Shown: positions 6,257 through 14,388, counted from the first letter of the stretch. The stretch is DNA of 14,769 nt from an uncultured Ruminococcus sp. (GCA_900553675.1 USEH01000031.1:1-14769), one strand, 5' to 3'. A program made the numbers and translations. Notes: generated by a model not told the origin, from the letters alone.

Positions 6257-6712
6257 CTATTTGAGCATCTCAACCCATTTATCGTTTTCCTTATAGAAGA
6301 TATGCTCGCTGATGTTATCATCCAGAAAAACCTTAAGCATGGTTTTCATACTTTTTGCAAGCTTTTTATCCGAAAGTGAGCTTACAGGAGTCCAGAATAC
6401 CTCGCCCTCGTCGGAGGATTTCAGCTCACCCTCGTATGTACTTGTCTTGTACAAAAGCACGACATATCTCACGCCGTCGTCCCGCGTCCAGTCTTTGATT
6501 CCGCAAAGACTCAGCTTTGACACTGTAAGCCCTGTTTCCTCAAAAACCTCTCTTATAACGGCGTCGGTAAAGGATTCGCCGTTTTCAACGTGACCACCGG
6601 GGAAGGCGATACCCGACCAGTTGGGGTCAACCCTGTCCTGCACAAGCACATTTCCGGCGTTGTCACATACCATGCACATATTTGTGAATATTACTTCTTC
6701 CGGCATTCTCAT
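6257..6712 (-). CDS. NUDIX hydrolase, 8-oxo-dGTP-diphosphatase-like
   Basis: A 151-residue NUDIX pyrophosphohydrolase. The Nudix box is complete: G40-x5-E46-x7-R54-E55-V-F-E58-E59-x-G61-L (GHVENGESFTDAV then IREVFEETGL), preceded by WSGIAFPGG. The N-terminal TNMCMVCDNAGNVLVQDR and the SLCGIKDW segment after the box resemble MutX/MutT-like sanitizing enzymes that hydrolyse oxidised nucleotides, but substrate cannot be assigned from sequence alone. The ATG at 6712 has GGA about 12 bases upstream, a rather long spacing; an internal ATG at codon 3 is an alternative. The gene converges on the queH operon. Confidence 0.92.
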   Translation of the reverse strand: MRMPEEVIFTNMCMVCDNAGNVLVQDRVDPNWSGIAFPGGHVENGESFTDAVIREVFEETGLTVSKLSLCGIKDWTRDDGVRYVVLLYKTSTYEGELKSSDEGEVFWTPVSSLSDKKLAKSMKTMLKVFLDDNISEHIFYKENDKWVEMLK

Positions 6713-6745
6713 ATGTAAAATTGTTCCTTTCGTGAAAGCTGTAAT

Positions 6746-6812
6746 TTAAAAACTGCGATTTCACTTACGTTATGCCTCCTCACCATCTTATGAGGGAAAA
6801 GGAAAGTGAAAT
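6746..6812 (-). terminator. Hairpin downstream of the lipoprotein gene, possible terminator
   Basis: On the minus strand ATTTCACTT (6812-6804) pairs with AAGTGAAAT (6766-6758); inside it CCTCA and TGAGG can form an inner stem. CGCAG then TTTTT follow. It lies 50 nt beyond the lipoprotein stop and in the region upstream of the NUDIX gene. It could end the lipoprotein transcript or act as a leader structure for the NUDIX gene. The interior loop is large, so stability is moderate. Confidence 0.5.
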
Positions 6813-6862
6813 TGATAATGCTATAACAGTGAGTAGTAATTTAGGATATGTATTTTGCTGTT

Positions 6863-7807
6863 TTACGGATTTAATGTGATAGTTTCATTTGCAAAATCAT
6901 CACGAGACCAATCATCTTCATCATATGCTCTTAATTTGAATTCAATTGTTTCTACTTCGGTAATGCCATTTTCTTCTAAGGTAGTGTCAGACCATGCCAT
7001 AGAGCTAAACGCACACTTTCCAGCTGAAACAGAGGTTGCGTAGAATGGATCTTCCATAAAGCCATTCACAGATGCTTCATTAACGCTGAACATAATATTC
7101 TTGTCTGTTTTATTTTGCAGGAACAGATTAACGGTATATCCAAAAATATCATCTTGCTCATAGCCTGTAACGATAACAGTAACATTATCATTATCGATAA
7201 TTACATTATCAGAAAGTTGCGCTTCTCTAACAAATTTTACTGCCTTATCTTCACCATACGGATATATATGGATTGTTTCTTTTGCGACATCGTCTGCAGA
7301 CCAGTCGTTACTGTCATAAACACGGAAGGTCAGTTCAATATCAGTATATTCTGTGATACCATTTTTCTCCAGCTTATCACTCGAAAAACTGATTTCTTCG
7401 TTGGACTTCTTACCAGCAGCTACTTCTGCTGCGAAAAACGGGTCACATTGAACACCGTTTATAGCAGCTGATTTGACAGAGAACATATAGGTTTTATCAG
7501 CAGACTTGTTTTCAAGCAATGCCTTTATAGTGTAACCCCAAATATTGTAAGAGTCAATGCCGGTAATTTTTATGGTACATTCCTCGTTTTCAATAGCAAC
7601 TATTTCGGTGAAGGTAATTTTATTCTCAACTTTTTCATCACCTTTTGTTGTTTCACTCTGTAAAGAAGTAATCTGTTCGTCATTGTTTGTAGCACTTGTG
7701 GTGTTATTTCCGTTGGTGCCATCGTCCTTGCTTGTTGTCACTTCACCGCATGCCGTAAATGAAAACAACATTACAAAAACAAGAAGCAGTATTGCGATTT
7801 TTTTCAT
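6863..7807 (-). CDS. Lipoprotein with two tandem copies of a ~110-residue domain
   Basis: A 314-residue secreted lipoprotein. The signal peptide MKKIAILLLVFVMLFSFTAC has a lipobox-like FTAC, so Cys20 would be lipidated and the protein anchored outside the membrane. A Thr/Asn/Asp-rich linker follows to about residue 60. Two homologous domains (about 74-183 and 204-314) share IWGYT/IFGYT, LLENK/LFLQNK, YMFSVKSAAING/IMFSVNEASVNG, DPFFA/DPFYA, NGITE and VYDSNDWS/AYDEDDWS. The predicted content is beta-rich. I do not know the domain name or function. The ATG at 7807 with GGAGG eight bases upstream is preferred over 7840. The gene is AT-rich compared with the queH region. Confidence 0.85.
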   Translation of the reverse strand: MKKIAILLLVFVMLFSFTACGEVTTSKDDGTNGNNTTSATNNDEQITSLQSETTKGDEKVENKITFTEIVAIENEECTIKITGIDSYNIWGYTIKALLENKSADKTYMFSVKSAAINGVQCDPFFAAEVAAGKKSNEEISFSSDKLEKNGITEYTDIELTFRVYDSNDWSADDVAKETIHIYPYGEDKAVKFVREAQLSDNVIIDNDNVTVIVTGYEQDDIFGYTVNLFLQNKTDKNIMFSVNEASVNGFMEDPFYATSVSAGKCAFSSMAWSDTTLEENGITEVETIEFKLRAYDEDDWSRDDFANETITLNP

Positions 7808-8157
7808 TTTCTTTTCCTCCAAAATATAAAATAAGTGCAATCGAAGTCACATGCATCGAGAAGAGCAACTCCGATTGTTGTCAAACAAAGTATAGATATA
7901 TCAGAAAGCCTTATACCACCGAATGTGGAGTTGTGTTTTTATTGTAATGCAGTTTGGGCGACAATATAAAAGAGCATATTATATTCCTTTTTAGATAAAG
8001 GTTGACACGTTCTCAATATTCAGCTTCGTTTGGCATGAATATTATATCACATCGGTATTAAAAAAGAAAGGGCTTTTGAAAAAATAAAAAATATTTTGTC
8101 TTTTTCTGTATTTTGTTTTTCACAAGTATATTCTCGTACCTTTCGTTAAACTCGGAT
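7808..8157. other. AT-rich intergenic region, no gene seen
   Basis: I see no convincing gene here. On the minus strand TATAAT boxes occur around 7980 and 8045, either of which could belong to a lipoprotein promoter, but no good -35 matches either at 16-18 bp. A T-rich block at 8085-8120 lies downstream of the oxidase-fold pseudogene without a clear hairpin. Confidence 0.5.
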
Positions 8158-8575
8158 TTATATTTCAAAATCTTCGGATTTAAAATTGCTGTAGTATCTG
8201 CCCTTGACGGCTGTAAATTTGAGCACGCAATAATCTGGGTCGGTCACGCCCTTTTTGTAGTACATTTTATCGCCGGACCTGCCATAGCCTTTCCTTTGCC
8301 TCGGGGGTTTCCAACACTTCCACCGTTCCGACTAAGCTAACGCCCCTGAAAAATCTTCTATCCACAAAATATACGCTTGCCTTGTTGTTTTCCTTGAAGA
8401 ACCTGACTTTATTTGATGATGTATTTGTCGAAAACCATATTTCTTTAATGCCGTTTCTTTCTCTCGGACGAAGCATTGCTTTAGTAATCGGAAAGCCATC
8501 GCCGTCTACATAGGATAAAAAGCTGACGCTTGCTTTGTCTATCATCTTGCCGATAGTCTCGGTTGGATTTCTCAT
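8158..8575 (-). pseudogene. Pyridoxamine 5'-phosphate oxidase-fold protein, frameshifted
   Basis: The first frame (8575-8267) encodes a flavin-binding split-barrel protein of the general-stress/PNPOx-like family: MIDKASVSFLSYVDGDGFPITKAML, IWFSTNTSSNKVRFFKENNKASVYFVD and GVSLVGTVEVLE. It stops after KERLWQVRR. The expected C-terminus continues at once in another frame: GDKMYYKKGVTDPDYCVLKF, then TAVKGRYYSNFKSEDFEI and a stop at 8160-8158. One extra base near 8272-8285 explains this. The joined product would be about 138 residues, normal for the family. It may be a real mutation or a sequencing error. GGAGG lies seven bases before the start. Confidence 0.88.
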
Positions 8576-8649
8576 ATGATTACCTCCGTAAATTTTTCGG
8601 TTTCGGGCGTTAGCATAGGTATAATCGTTTCTTTTGTTTAAACCGGAAT

Positions 8650-9135
8650 TTATTTATTTTCCATAATCAATTCTTTGCACTTCCATTCTTCACCTAGAAC
8701 ACAATATGTTTCTGTCGTATCAAGAACAGTATCGTTAAAGCCGACTGATTTATAACAATAATAAGCCGAAAGATTATTCTCGAAAACGCCCAATGATGCT
8801 TTTTTAGCTCCATATATTTCAAATACAAATTTTAGACCTAGCCGGAGCATAGCTTTTCCATAGCCTTTTCCTCTCTTGTGAGGATTTACAATAACAAATC
8901 CAAAACGTAGTTCATCCAATGATTCATCAGGGTTTCTTAGTGTAAAAAAGCCAACGATTCCTGTTTCATCAAATGCAGTAAACGGCATTAGAGACTCAAC
9001 AAAACAAAATTCCTTTTGTGTTATCGGATAATTACCGAGTATGCCTGCTGTCCATTGATAAAATGCTTTTTCATCCTGACACCATGATAATATTGTATCT
9101 ACATCTGTAGCTTTATATGGTCTTATTCCAATCAT
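8650..9135 (-). CDS. GNAT family N-acetyltransferase
   Basis: A 161-residue acetyltransferase of the GCN5-related fold, RimJ/RimL-like in general layout. The acetyl-CoA motif FVIVNPHKRGKGYGKAMLRLG (about residues 79-100, RGKGYG being the pyrophosphate loop) and the later strand/helix VFENNLSAYYCYKSVGF are clear. The substrate is unknown. The ATG at 9135 is preceded by GAGGA. Its upstream region carries the 3' remnant of another GNAT gene (9176-9295), so the gene sits behind a foreign gene tail. Confidence 0.9.
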   Translation of the reverse strand: MIGIRPYKATDVDTILSWCQDEKAFYQWTAGILGNYPITQKEFCFVESLMPFTAFDETGIVGFFTLRNPDESLDELRFGFVIVNPHKRGKGYGKAMLRLGLKFVFEIYGAKKASLGVFENNLSAYYCYKSVGFNDTVLDTTETYCVLGEEWKCKELIMENK

Positions 9136-9148
9136 ACATTTTTCCTCG

Positions 9149-9265
9149 CAAATACCGATTTATGTAACAGACTAGCTAAACTATTTCCGTCCTGATAACC
9201 ACAAACCCATTTTTCAGATACATTTTGATTGCTCCCTGATTCCGGTCCACGGCATGAAGTGTGAT
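9149..9265. repeat. 117-bp direct repeat, copy A
   Basis: This stretch aligns without gaps to 9874-9990 with 16 mismatches by hand count, about 86% identity. Both copies hold the last coding part of a GNAT gene (minus strand), its stop, the short spacer ACATAAATCG and the approach to the ribosome site of the next gene. The copies flank the cysteine-rich gene at 9318-9860. Confidence 0.9.
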
Positions 9266-9295
9266 TTGATTTATCGTCTGAGCTGTTCTTAGAAT
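9176..9295 (-). pseudogene. 3' remnant of a GNAT acetyltransferase gene
   Basis: On the minus strand 39 codons are open before a stop at 9178-9176: ILRTAQTINQITLHAVDRNQ followed by GAIKMYLKNGFVVIRTEIV. This matches the end of the GNAT protein encoded at 10359-9901 (ITLHVAEWNQGAIRMYLKNGFTVVRTEKV). An in-frame TAA at 9298-9296 and loss of similarity beyond it show that the 5' part is gone. No ribosome site or start is present. Confidence 0.88.
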
Positions 9296-9317
9296 TTATC
9301 CAATTTGTATTTAGTGA

Positions 9318-9860
9318 TTACCATTCCACTTCAATCACGCACTTGTCTGCCCCTGTCTTTATGCTTTCAAGTAATGTAACTTTTACATCTGTCTTGAATA
9401 CGTTACTAAAAATTCCTTCTGCATTTCCTAATGTACAATAGCACCATGTTTTTGATAATTCTTGGGGTACTCTTTTTACACAGGCACAATAGCATTCAGG
9501 GTAACAAAATCGAATTTTATTGTCAGATATGTATTCAAGACAAGCAAAGGTTTCTTTTTCATTAAATAAACGCACAAATTCCTTTATACTATCTGCCTTA
9601 TTCAAATATTTCAGAAGTTTGTTTGCAATTGATTTGCCATCATTACATCTACACTCTTTTCTGATAGATATGATTGTATCAGTATCAAAATGTTCTTCAA
9701 GATAGCTGCAAATTGTATTCGCCCATTGATATTTTTTATTAATATCTGCACTCTTTGACAATGGATAATTGGCTTCAAATTCTCTTGCTGTATCATATCC
9801 AACATGTCTTTCTAAGCTATCTACTAATCTAACAGATTGTGCATTATCATTTTTTGCCAT
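9318..9860 (-). CDS. Cysteine-rich conserved hypothetical protein
   Basis: A 180-residue soluble protein without signal peptide or membrane segment. The first two thirds look helical. It has eleven cysteines, including C70-x-C72, the cluster C119-x3-C123-x-C125-x-C127 and C140-x-C142, then a C-terminal strand pattern ending GADKCVIEVEW. The cysteine cluster could bind a metal or an iron-sulfur centre; that is inference. The layout recalls small clostridial proteins I know under DUF6144, but I could not verify this. The start at 9860 is preceded by AAGGAGG. It lies between the two copies of the 117-bp repeat, downstream of a complete GNAT gene. Confidence 0.75.
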   Translation of the reverse strand: MAKNDNAQSVRLVDSLERHVGYDTAREFEANYPLSKSADINKKYQWANTICSYLEEHFDTDTIISIRKECRCNDGKSIANKLLKYLNKADSIKEFVRLFNEKETFACLEYISDNKIRFCYPECYCACVKRVPQELSKTWCYCTLGNAEGIFSNVFKTDVKVTLLESIKTGADKCVIEVEW

Positions 9861-9873
9861 AATGTCCTCCTTA

Positions 9874-9990
9874 CAAATATCGATTTATGTAACAGAAAAA
9901 CTAAACTTTTTCCGTTCTGACAACCGTAAACCCATTTTTCAGATACATTCTGATTGCGCCCTGATTCCATTCCGCAACATGAAGTGTGAT
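9874..9990. repeat. 117-bp direct repeat, copy B
   Basis: Partner of 9149-9265. This copy is the 3' end of the intact GNAT gene at 9901-10359 plus its downstream spacer, so it is likely the source type and copy A the remnant. Confidence 0.9.
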
Positions 9991-10359
9991 AGGGGAGATA
10001 TCATTATTTTGCATCTGCGAAACGGCAAATCGCAATAACGCTTCTCCATAGCCCATTCTCTGACAGCTTTTTCTCACGATCAGATCGTCGATTTCATTGC
10101 CATATATTGCAACCGAGCCAATCAATTCGCCGCCCACTTCAAGAATGTAGATATTATCCTTTTTATGCTCCAATCCTTCCTCGCTGTAACAGCAATCGAC
10201 CGGATATAGCTGATAAGCCGATCTCATATCATGAAAGCATTCTTCGTAAATTTTCTTATATTCGTCATAATCGCAGGCAGAATAATTCCTTAGCTGCAAT
10301 GAAGACTGCATATGTTCGCCGTGATATTCCATTGTATGCGCAACAATCTCCAATTTCAT
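9901..10359 (-). CDS. GNAT family N-acetyltransferase
   Basis: A 152-residue acetyltransferase. The core contains YILEVGGELIGSVAIYGNEID, then DLIVRKSCQRMGYGEALLRFA with the RMGYG acetyl-CoA loop, and the closing strands ITLHVAEWNQGAIRMYLKNGF. The substrate is unknown. The start is uncertain. ATG at 10359 gives a sensible N-terminus, but the AAAGGAG before it is only two bases away. A TTG eight bases past that site, a TTG at 10380 and the ATG at codon 10 from 10359 are alternatives. It follows the transporter gene by about 40 nt and may share its transcript. Confidence 0.88.
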   Translation of the reverse strand: MKLEIVAHTMEYHGEHMQSSLQLRNYSACDYDEYKKIYEECFHDMRSAYQLYPVDCCYSEEGLEHKKDNIYILEVGGELIGSVAIYGNEIDDLIVRKSCQRMGYGEALLRFAVSQMQNNDISPITLHVAEWNQGAIRMYLKNGFTVVRTEKV

Positions 10360-10399
10360 ATCTCCTTTGCAGCTTGCCAATCAATATATTCTAAAACAG

Positions 10400-12175
10400 T
10401 TATTCATCATCTTTACTGATTGGCAGAATATACTTTTCAAAGTACTGCTTGTAGTAATTCTTGAATTCGTCCGAGTCGGCAACGTTGGCAGTGTACATAT
10501 GCTCCTCGGCGTTGATATCGTAGCTGTGCATAACCGCAAATGCTATGTTGGAGCAGTGATCGGCAACTCTCTCAAAATTCGTAAGCAAATCGTTGTAAAC
10601 AAAACCGGTAACTATGGTACAGCTGTTCTGAGATACTCTCTCGATGTGATTAGATTTAAACAGCTTGGTCATCTCGTCGATTACTTCCTCTAAGGGTTCA
10701 ACTTTGATTGCAAGGTCGCGCCTGCGTTCCATGAAAGCGGAGGTGGCAAGTGTGAGGATCTCGCCTGCGGCTTCTATAAGAAGATTGATTTCCTTGGTGG
10801 CTTCATCTGAGAAGACTATCTTCTTTTCGTCTATTTCAGCGGCGGATTCGGATATGTTTGCGGCATGGTCGCTCAATCTCTCAAAGTCGCCTATAACACT
10901 TAAAAGCTCGCTCGATATTGCCTGCTGCTTATCGTCAAGACCGTTTTTACCTATTTTAACTATGTAGTTGCCAAGCTTGTCCTCGTACTTGTCGCAAAGG
11001 GCTTCCTTGTCCTGAACCTTAACATACTTTGAGCGGTCGTATTCTGTTAAAAGACGGATGGAGCGGAACAGGTTCTTTCTTGCGATATCGCACATCTTCA
11101 AAGCCGCCTTTTTGCTTACCTCTAAAGCCGCGGGAGCGTAGTTAAGAAGTGAATCGTCCAGATGCTCAATCTCACTCAAATCCTCGTTTTCGGAAGGATC
11201 CTGCTTGATAACGATATAGCACAGCTTTTCAATAAGCGAATGCATCGGGAATAGAATAACCATTCCCACAACGCTTATAAGTGTGTTCATAAGTGCGATT
11301 CCGACAACCGTCGAGGACTGCGACATAAATCCAAGCCCAACCGCAGCGTCAAGCGGGTATATCACAATAAATACAAGTATAGCGGTAAGAATATTTGCTA
11401 TAAGATAGACCATAGCTGTGCGCTTGGAATTTTTGTTTCCGCCTATCATAGCAAGCATAACAGGAGAGCTTGCACCAATTTTTATTCCCAGCATTACCGG
11501 AAGGCACACGCTGTAGGGTATAACCACCGAGGCGCACAGCGCCTGCAAAATTCCCACGCCAGCCGAGCAGGACTGTATTATTGCCGCAACAATAATTCCT
11601 GCAAACATTCCCAAGAACGGATTCTTGAACAGTATCAAAAGATTCTGAAATTCCTCGCTTTCCTTAAGCGGGTCAACCGAGCTGCTTATCAGCGACATCG
11701 AAAGAAGTATCGTTCCCAAGCCGACAAGCACAAGACCTATGCTTCGGGTGGTGTTCTTTTTCGAGAAGTTCATCATAACAGCGCCGATTATCGCGAATAT
11801 AGAAATAAGGGTAGCCGTGGAAAGCAGGGTTCCGATAAATCCCGAATCCGAGCCGGAAAGCGAAAGTATCCAGCCGGTCATTGTAGTACCGATATTTGTA
11901 CCCAGCACTATCGGCACCGCCTGCGAAAGAGTCATCATTCCGGCACTTACAAAGCTTATTACCATAACGGTGGTTGCGCCGGAGGACTGAATGGCAGCCG
12001 TTACGAGTATTCCCAAAAGAAAGCCCTTGATAGCGGGGGAGGACAGCTTCCAAAGGATAGCCTCCATTTTGTTTCCGGCAAGGCTTTTAAGTCCGTTGCC
12101 CATCGACTCCATACCGAAAAGGAAGAACGCGACGCCTCCAAGCAGGGAGACAATATGTGTGAAATCCATACTCAA
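10400..12175 (-). CDS. Na+/phosphate cotransporter with C-terminal PhoU-like domain
   Basis: A 591-residue membrane protein of the NptA/YjbB (PNaS) family that couples sodium to phosphate transport, in or out. The N-terminal half has many membrane segments in two inverted repeats, each with the family QSS-type motif: Q63-S-S-GATTV and Q201-S-C-S-AGVG. The motif LGTNIGTTMTGW is also typical. The second half (about 340-570) is a soluble helical PhoU-like domain with DFERLSDHAANI and NFERVADHCSNIAF, which probably tunes transport. A TTG at 12175 lies six bases after AAGGA; the ATG two codons later is the alternative. The gene has its own promoter (12232-12260). Confidence 0.94.
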   Translation of the reverse strand: MSMDFTHIVSLLGGVAFFLFGMESMGNGLKSLAGNKMEAILWKLSSPAIKGFLLGILVTAAIQSSGATTVMVISFVSAGMMTLSQAVPIVLGTNIGTTMTGWILSLSGSDSGFIGTLLSTATLISIFAIIGAVMMNFSKKNTTRSIGLVLVGLGTILLSMSLISSSVDPLKESEEFQNLLILFKNPFLGMFAGIIVAAIIQSCSAGVGILQALCASVVIPYSVCLPVMLGIKIGASSPVMLAMIGGNKNSKRTAMVYLIANILTAILVFIVIYPLDAAVGLGFMSQSSTVVGIALMNTLISVVGMVILFPMHSLIEKLCYIVIKQDPSENEDLSEIEHLDDSLLNYAPAALEVSKKAALKMCDIARKNLFRSIRLLTEYDRSKYVKVQDKEALCDKYEDKLGNYIVKIGKNGLDDKQQAISSELLSVIGDFERLSDHAANISESAAEIDEKKIVFSDEATKEINLLIEAAGEILTLATSAFMERRRDLAIKVEPLEEVIDEMTKLFKSNHIERVSQNSCTIVTGFVYNDLLTNFERVADHCSNIAFAVMHSYDINAEEHMYTANVADSDEFKNYYKQYFEKYILPISKDDE

Positions 12176-12231
12176 TACCGTTCCTTTTTTGAGATATAAT
12201 CAGCAATCTACTTATAATCATAACTAATATA

Positions 12232-12260
12232 ACTATACCAGTATTTCGTCCTTAATTCAA
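12232..12260 (-). promoter_or_regulatory. Sigma-A promoter of the Na/Pi cotransporter gene
   Basis: On the minus strand TTGAAT (12260-12255), a 17-bp spacer and TATAGT (12237-12232) preceded by TGG form a good promoter. The leader to the start codon would be about 50 nt. No Pho-box-like direct repeats were obvious to me. The rest of 12261-12412 is AT-rich and shows nothing else. Confidence 0.75.
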
Positions 12261-12412
12261 GAGCAATATTAAAATTCGTCAATTTGTAAAAAAACATATC
12301 AAGTTCAGACCAATTTGCAGTCGTTTTTTAAAGACATCCCCGCGCGTCATAAAAGCAAAACATAAAATCTGAAATTTCCCGAAAAATATTTAAAAAAATT
12401 TGCGAAAACATC

Positions 12413-12441
12413 TTGATTTTTTTTTAGAGTAGTGCTATAAT
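12413..12441 (+). promoter_or_regulatory. Promoter of the tRNA-Pro gene
   Basis: TTGATT (12413-12418), a 17-bp spacer and TATAAT (12436-12441) preceded by TGC. Transcription would begin near 12448, ten bases before the tRNA 5' end. An A/T-rich tract just upstream resembles an UP element. Confidence 0.85.
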
Positions 12442-12457
12442 AACAAATGTTGTGAAT

Positions 12458-12534
12458 CTGGGTGTAGCTCAGCTTGGTAGAGCGCTACCTTGGGGTGGTA
12501 GAGGCCGTGGGTTCAAGTCCCGTCACTCAGACCA
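12458..12534 (+). tRNA. tRNA-Pro (anticodon GGG)
   Basis: A 77-nt cloverleaf with CCA encoded. The acceptor stem CTGGGTG pairs with CACTCAG (one G-T pair), the discriminator is A, the D arm is GCTCAGCTTGGTAGAGC, the anticodon stem CTACC/GGTAG encloses TTGGGGT with anticodon GGG, and the T arm GTGGGTTCAAGTCCCGTC contains TTCAAGT. It reads proline codon CCC. It has its own promoter and terminator. Confidence 0.95.
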
Positions 12535-12537
12535 TAC

Positions 12538-12586
12538 CGAGTGTTCTTAAAGTATCCGAAAGGTGCTGTAAGAACACTCGTTTTTT
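12538..12586 (+). terminator. Terminator of the tRNA-Pro gene
   Basis: CGAGTGTTCTTA (12538-12549) pairs perfectly with TAAGAACACTCG (12569-12580), followed by six T. It lies 3 nt after the encoded CCA. The convergent recombinase gene ends 15 nt further on. Confidence 0.95.
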
Positions 12587-12601
12587 ATGCCTACATAATT
12601 C

Positions 12602-14308
12602 CTAAGCTGTTGCAGTTTCAGATGCGTAGCTGACTGTTACTCCCTTTCTTGTGCTGACTGACACCTCCGGCGCAGGAAGCAAAAGCACCTCGGGAATCTC
12701 AATAGAGCCTATGCAGTTGTAGTGAATAATCAGCCTCTGCTGCCATACACCCTCCACCTTCTCCGCATTAAAGACCTCAATCTTCTGAATCAACTCATTG
12801 AGCATCTGCTGAGTGAGCTTCTTTGCACGAGTATATTTTCTCACCGTATTGATGAACATATCGGCAGTCATAGACTGACTTGCAGACTTTTCGAGCTTGG
12901 CTTTAAGCTCTTTAAGTCTTGCGGTCAGCTCTTTTTGTTCTTCTTCGTACTTGATAGACATTCTCGCAAATCTTTCATCGCTTATCTTGCCTGATACATT
13001 GTCCTCATAGATACGTTCAAAGAGCGTATCAAGCTCTTTGTCACGGGCTTGAAGAGCATAGATTTCTTTCTGCATAGCCTGACGTTCACTCTGAGCTGCT
13101 TTCTGAGAATGCCCCATGACAGCTTCGGCAAACTGCCTCTCATACTTGCTTGCAAACTTCGTAAGGCGATGTATCTCTCCAAGAACAACCTGCTCCAAGA
13201 AGTCAACTCGAACGTAATGAGTAGATTCACACGTCCCTCTGTTGCCTTTATAGTTTGAACAGTTAAAATACTTTATCTCAGGATTGCCCTGATTGAAGTG
13301 ATAGTGCAGATTGTGTCCGCAGTCTGCACAGACAAGAAGTCCAGAAAACATATTGACTTCGCCGTCCGAAGTCTTTCTTTTTCTTTGCTTTCCTCGCTTC
13401 TCCTGAACCTGTTCCCATACTGAACGCTCAATGATAGGAGTATGTACATCGCTGAATACAACCCAATTCTCACGGTCATTCTCTATGCGTTTTTTGAGCT
13501 TGTATGACTTAGAGTAAGTCTTGAAGTTAAGAATGTCCCCGCAATACTCCTGAAGCGAAAGTATCTTAACTATAGACGAGCAGTTCCAATGTGTCGGAGA
13601 CAACTCTTTAGCTTTTCCGGGACGGTTTATGCCCTTGCTTGCCCAATATGCTCTTGGAGTCAGTATTCCATCTTGCTCAAGTGCAGAAGCTATCTGTTCG
13701 CTGCCGTAGCCCTCAATGGTCATAGCATAGATTCTGCGTACAACCTTTGCTGCTTCCTCATCTATAATCCAATGCTTGGGATTGTCAGGGTCTTTTATGT
13801 AACCGTAAGGAGGTTGTCCCATGGGTTCTCCTGAATTGCCCTTAATCTTGTTGCTGATTCTGCGCTTCTTGCTGATGTCACGAGCATACCATTCGTTAAA
13901 CATATTCTTGATGGGAGCAAACTCGTTTTCACCTTCGGAAGTATCTATGCCGTCGGAAATGGCAATCAGACGAATATCGTGAGCCGGGAAGAATTCTTCC
14001 ATAAGTCTGCCGACTTCTATGTAGTTACGTCCTAAGCGTGACATATCCTTTACGAATACCGCCGAAGCATGACTTTTTTCAAGCTCAGCCATCATTGCAT
14101 TGAATCCGGGACGGTTCATTGTAACTCCTGAAACGCCGTCGTCTACAAAGGTTACAAGGTTTGTATAACCCATGTCCTTTGCTGCTTTGGTTAATAGCTT
14201 CTTTTGATTCTGTATGCTGTAGCTTTCGCCGTCAAGATTGTCATCTCTCGAAAGACGTACATACAAAAATGCTGTGGTATCTTTGGTTTTTCTGCTTGAC
14301 TGTTTCAT
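12602..14308 (-). CDS. TnpX/TndX-type large serine recombinase
   Basis: A 568-residue site-specific recombinase. The catalytic domain (about 10-160) has FLYVRLSRDD with Arg18 and the nucleophile Ser20, FVDDGVSGVTMNRPGF, and VFVKDMSRLGRNYIEVG. The clostridial signature MFNEWYARDISKKRR and GQPPYGY follow. The recombinase domain is followed by a zinc ribbon (CADCGHNLHY, then FNCSNY and GTCES), a long coiled coil (about 400-470) and a C-terminal segment with LNELIQKIEVFNAEKVEGVW and IIHYNCIGSIEIPE, as in DUF4368. AAGGAAG six bases before 14308 fixes the start; 14371 would extend it over its own promoter. The enzyme is intact and only distantly related to the recombinase at 2369. Confidence 0.94.
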   Translation of the reverse strand: MKQSSRKTKDTTAFLYVRLSRDDNLDGESYSIQNQKKLLTKAAKDMGYTNLVTFVDDGVSGVTMNRPGFNAMMAELEKSHASAVFVKDMSRLGRNYIEVGRLMEEFFPAHDIRLIAISDGIDTSEGENEFAPIKNMFNEWYARDISKKRRISNKIKGNSGEPMGQPPYGYIKDPDNPKHWIIDEEAAKVVRRIYAMTIEGYGSEQIASALEQDGILTPRAYWASKGINRPGKAKELSPTHWNCSSIVKILSLQEYCGDILNFKTYSKSYKLKKRIENDRENWVVFSDVHTPIIERSVWEQVQEKRGKQRKRKTSDGEVNMFSGLLVCADCGHNLHYHFNQGNPEIKYFNCSNYKGNRGTCESTHYVRVDFLEQVVLGEIHRLTKFASKYERQFAEAVMGHSQKAAQSERQAMQKEIYALQARDKELDTLFERIYEDNVSGKISDERFARMSIKYEEEQKELTARLKELKAKLEKSASQSMTADMFINTVRKYTRAKKLTQQMLNELIQKIEVFNAEKVEGVWQQRLIIHYNCIGSIEIPEVLLLPAPEVSVSTRKGVTVSYASETATA

Positions 14309-14359
14309 CAATAACTTCCTTTCTCCTTTCCGACAGTCAAGAGCAGTATTTACACACTT

Positions 14360-14388
14360 AGTATACCACACATAACTGCAAATGTCAC
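14360..14388 (-). promoter_or_regulatory. Promoter of the TnpX-type recombinase
   Basis: On the minus strand GTGACA (14388-14383), a 17-bp spacer and TATACT (14365-14360) preceded by TGG. Five of six bases match consensus in each hexamer. It lies between the TnpW-like stop and the recombinase, giving a leader of about 45 nt. Confidence 0.8.

Noticed and set aside
6710..6790. Short minus-strand frame of about 26 codons whose stop overlaps the NUDIX start
   Set aside because: The TGA overlap suggests coupling, but no ribosome site precedes it and it overlaps a better-supported hairpin.
14309..14371. N-terminal extension of the TnpX-type recombinase to 14371
   Set aside because: The extension would cover the good promoter at 14360-14388, and the ATG at 14308 has a strong ribosome site.
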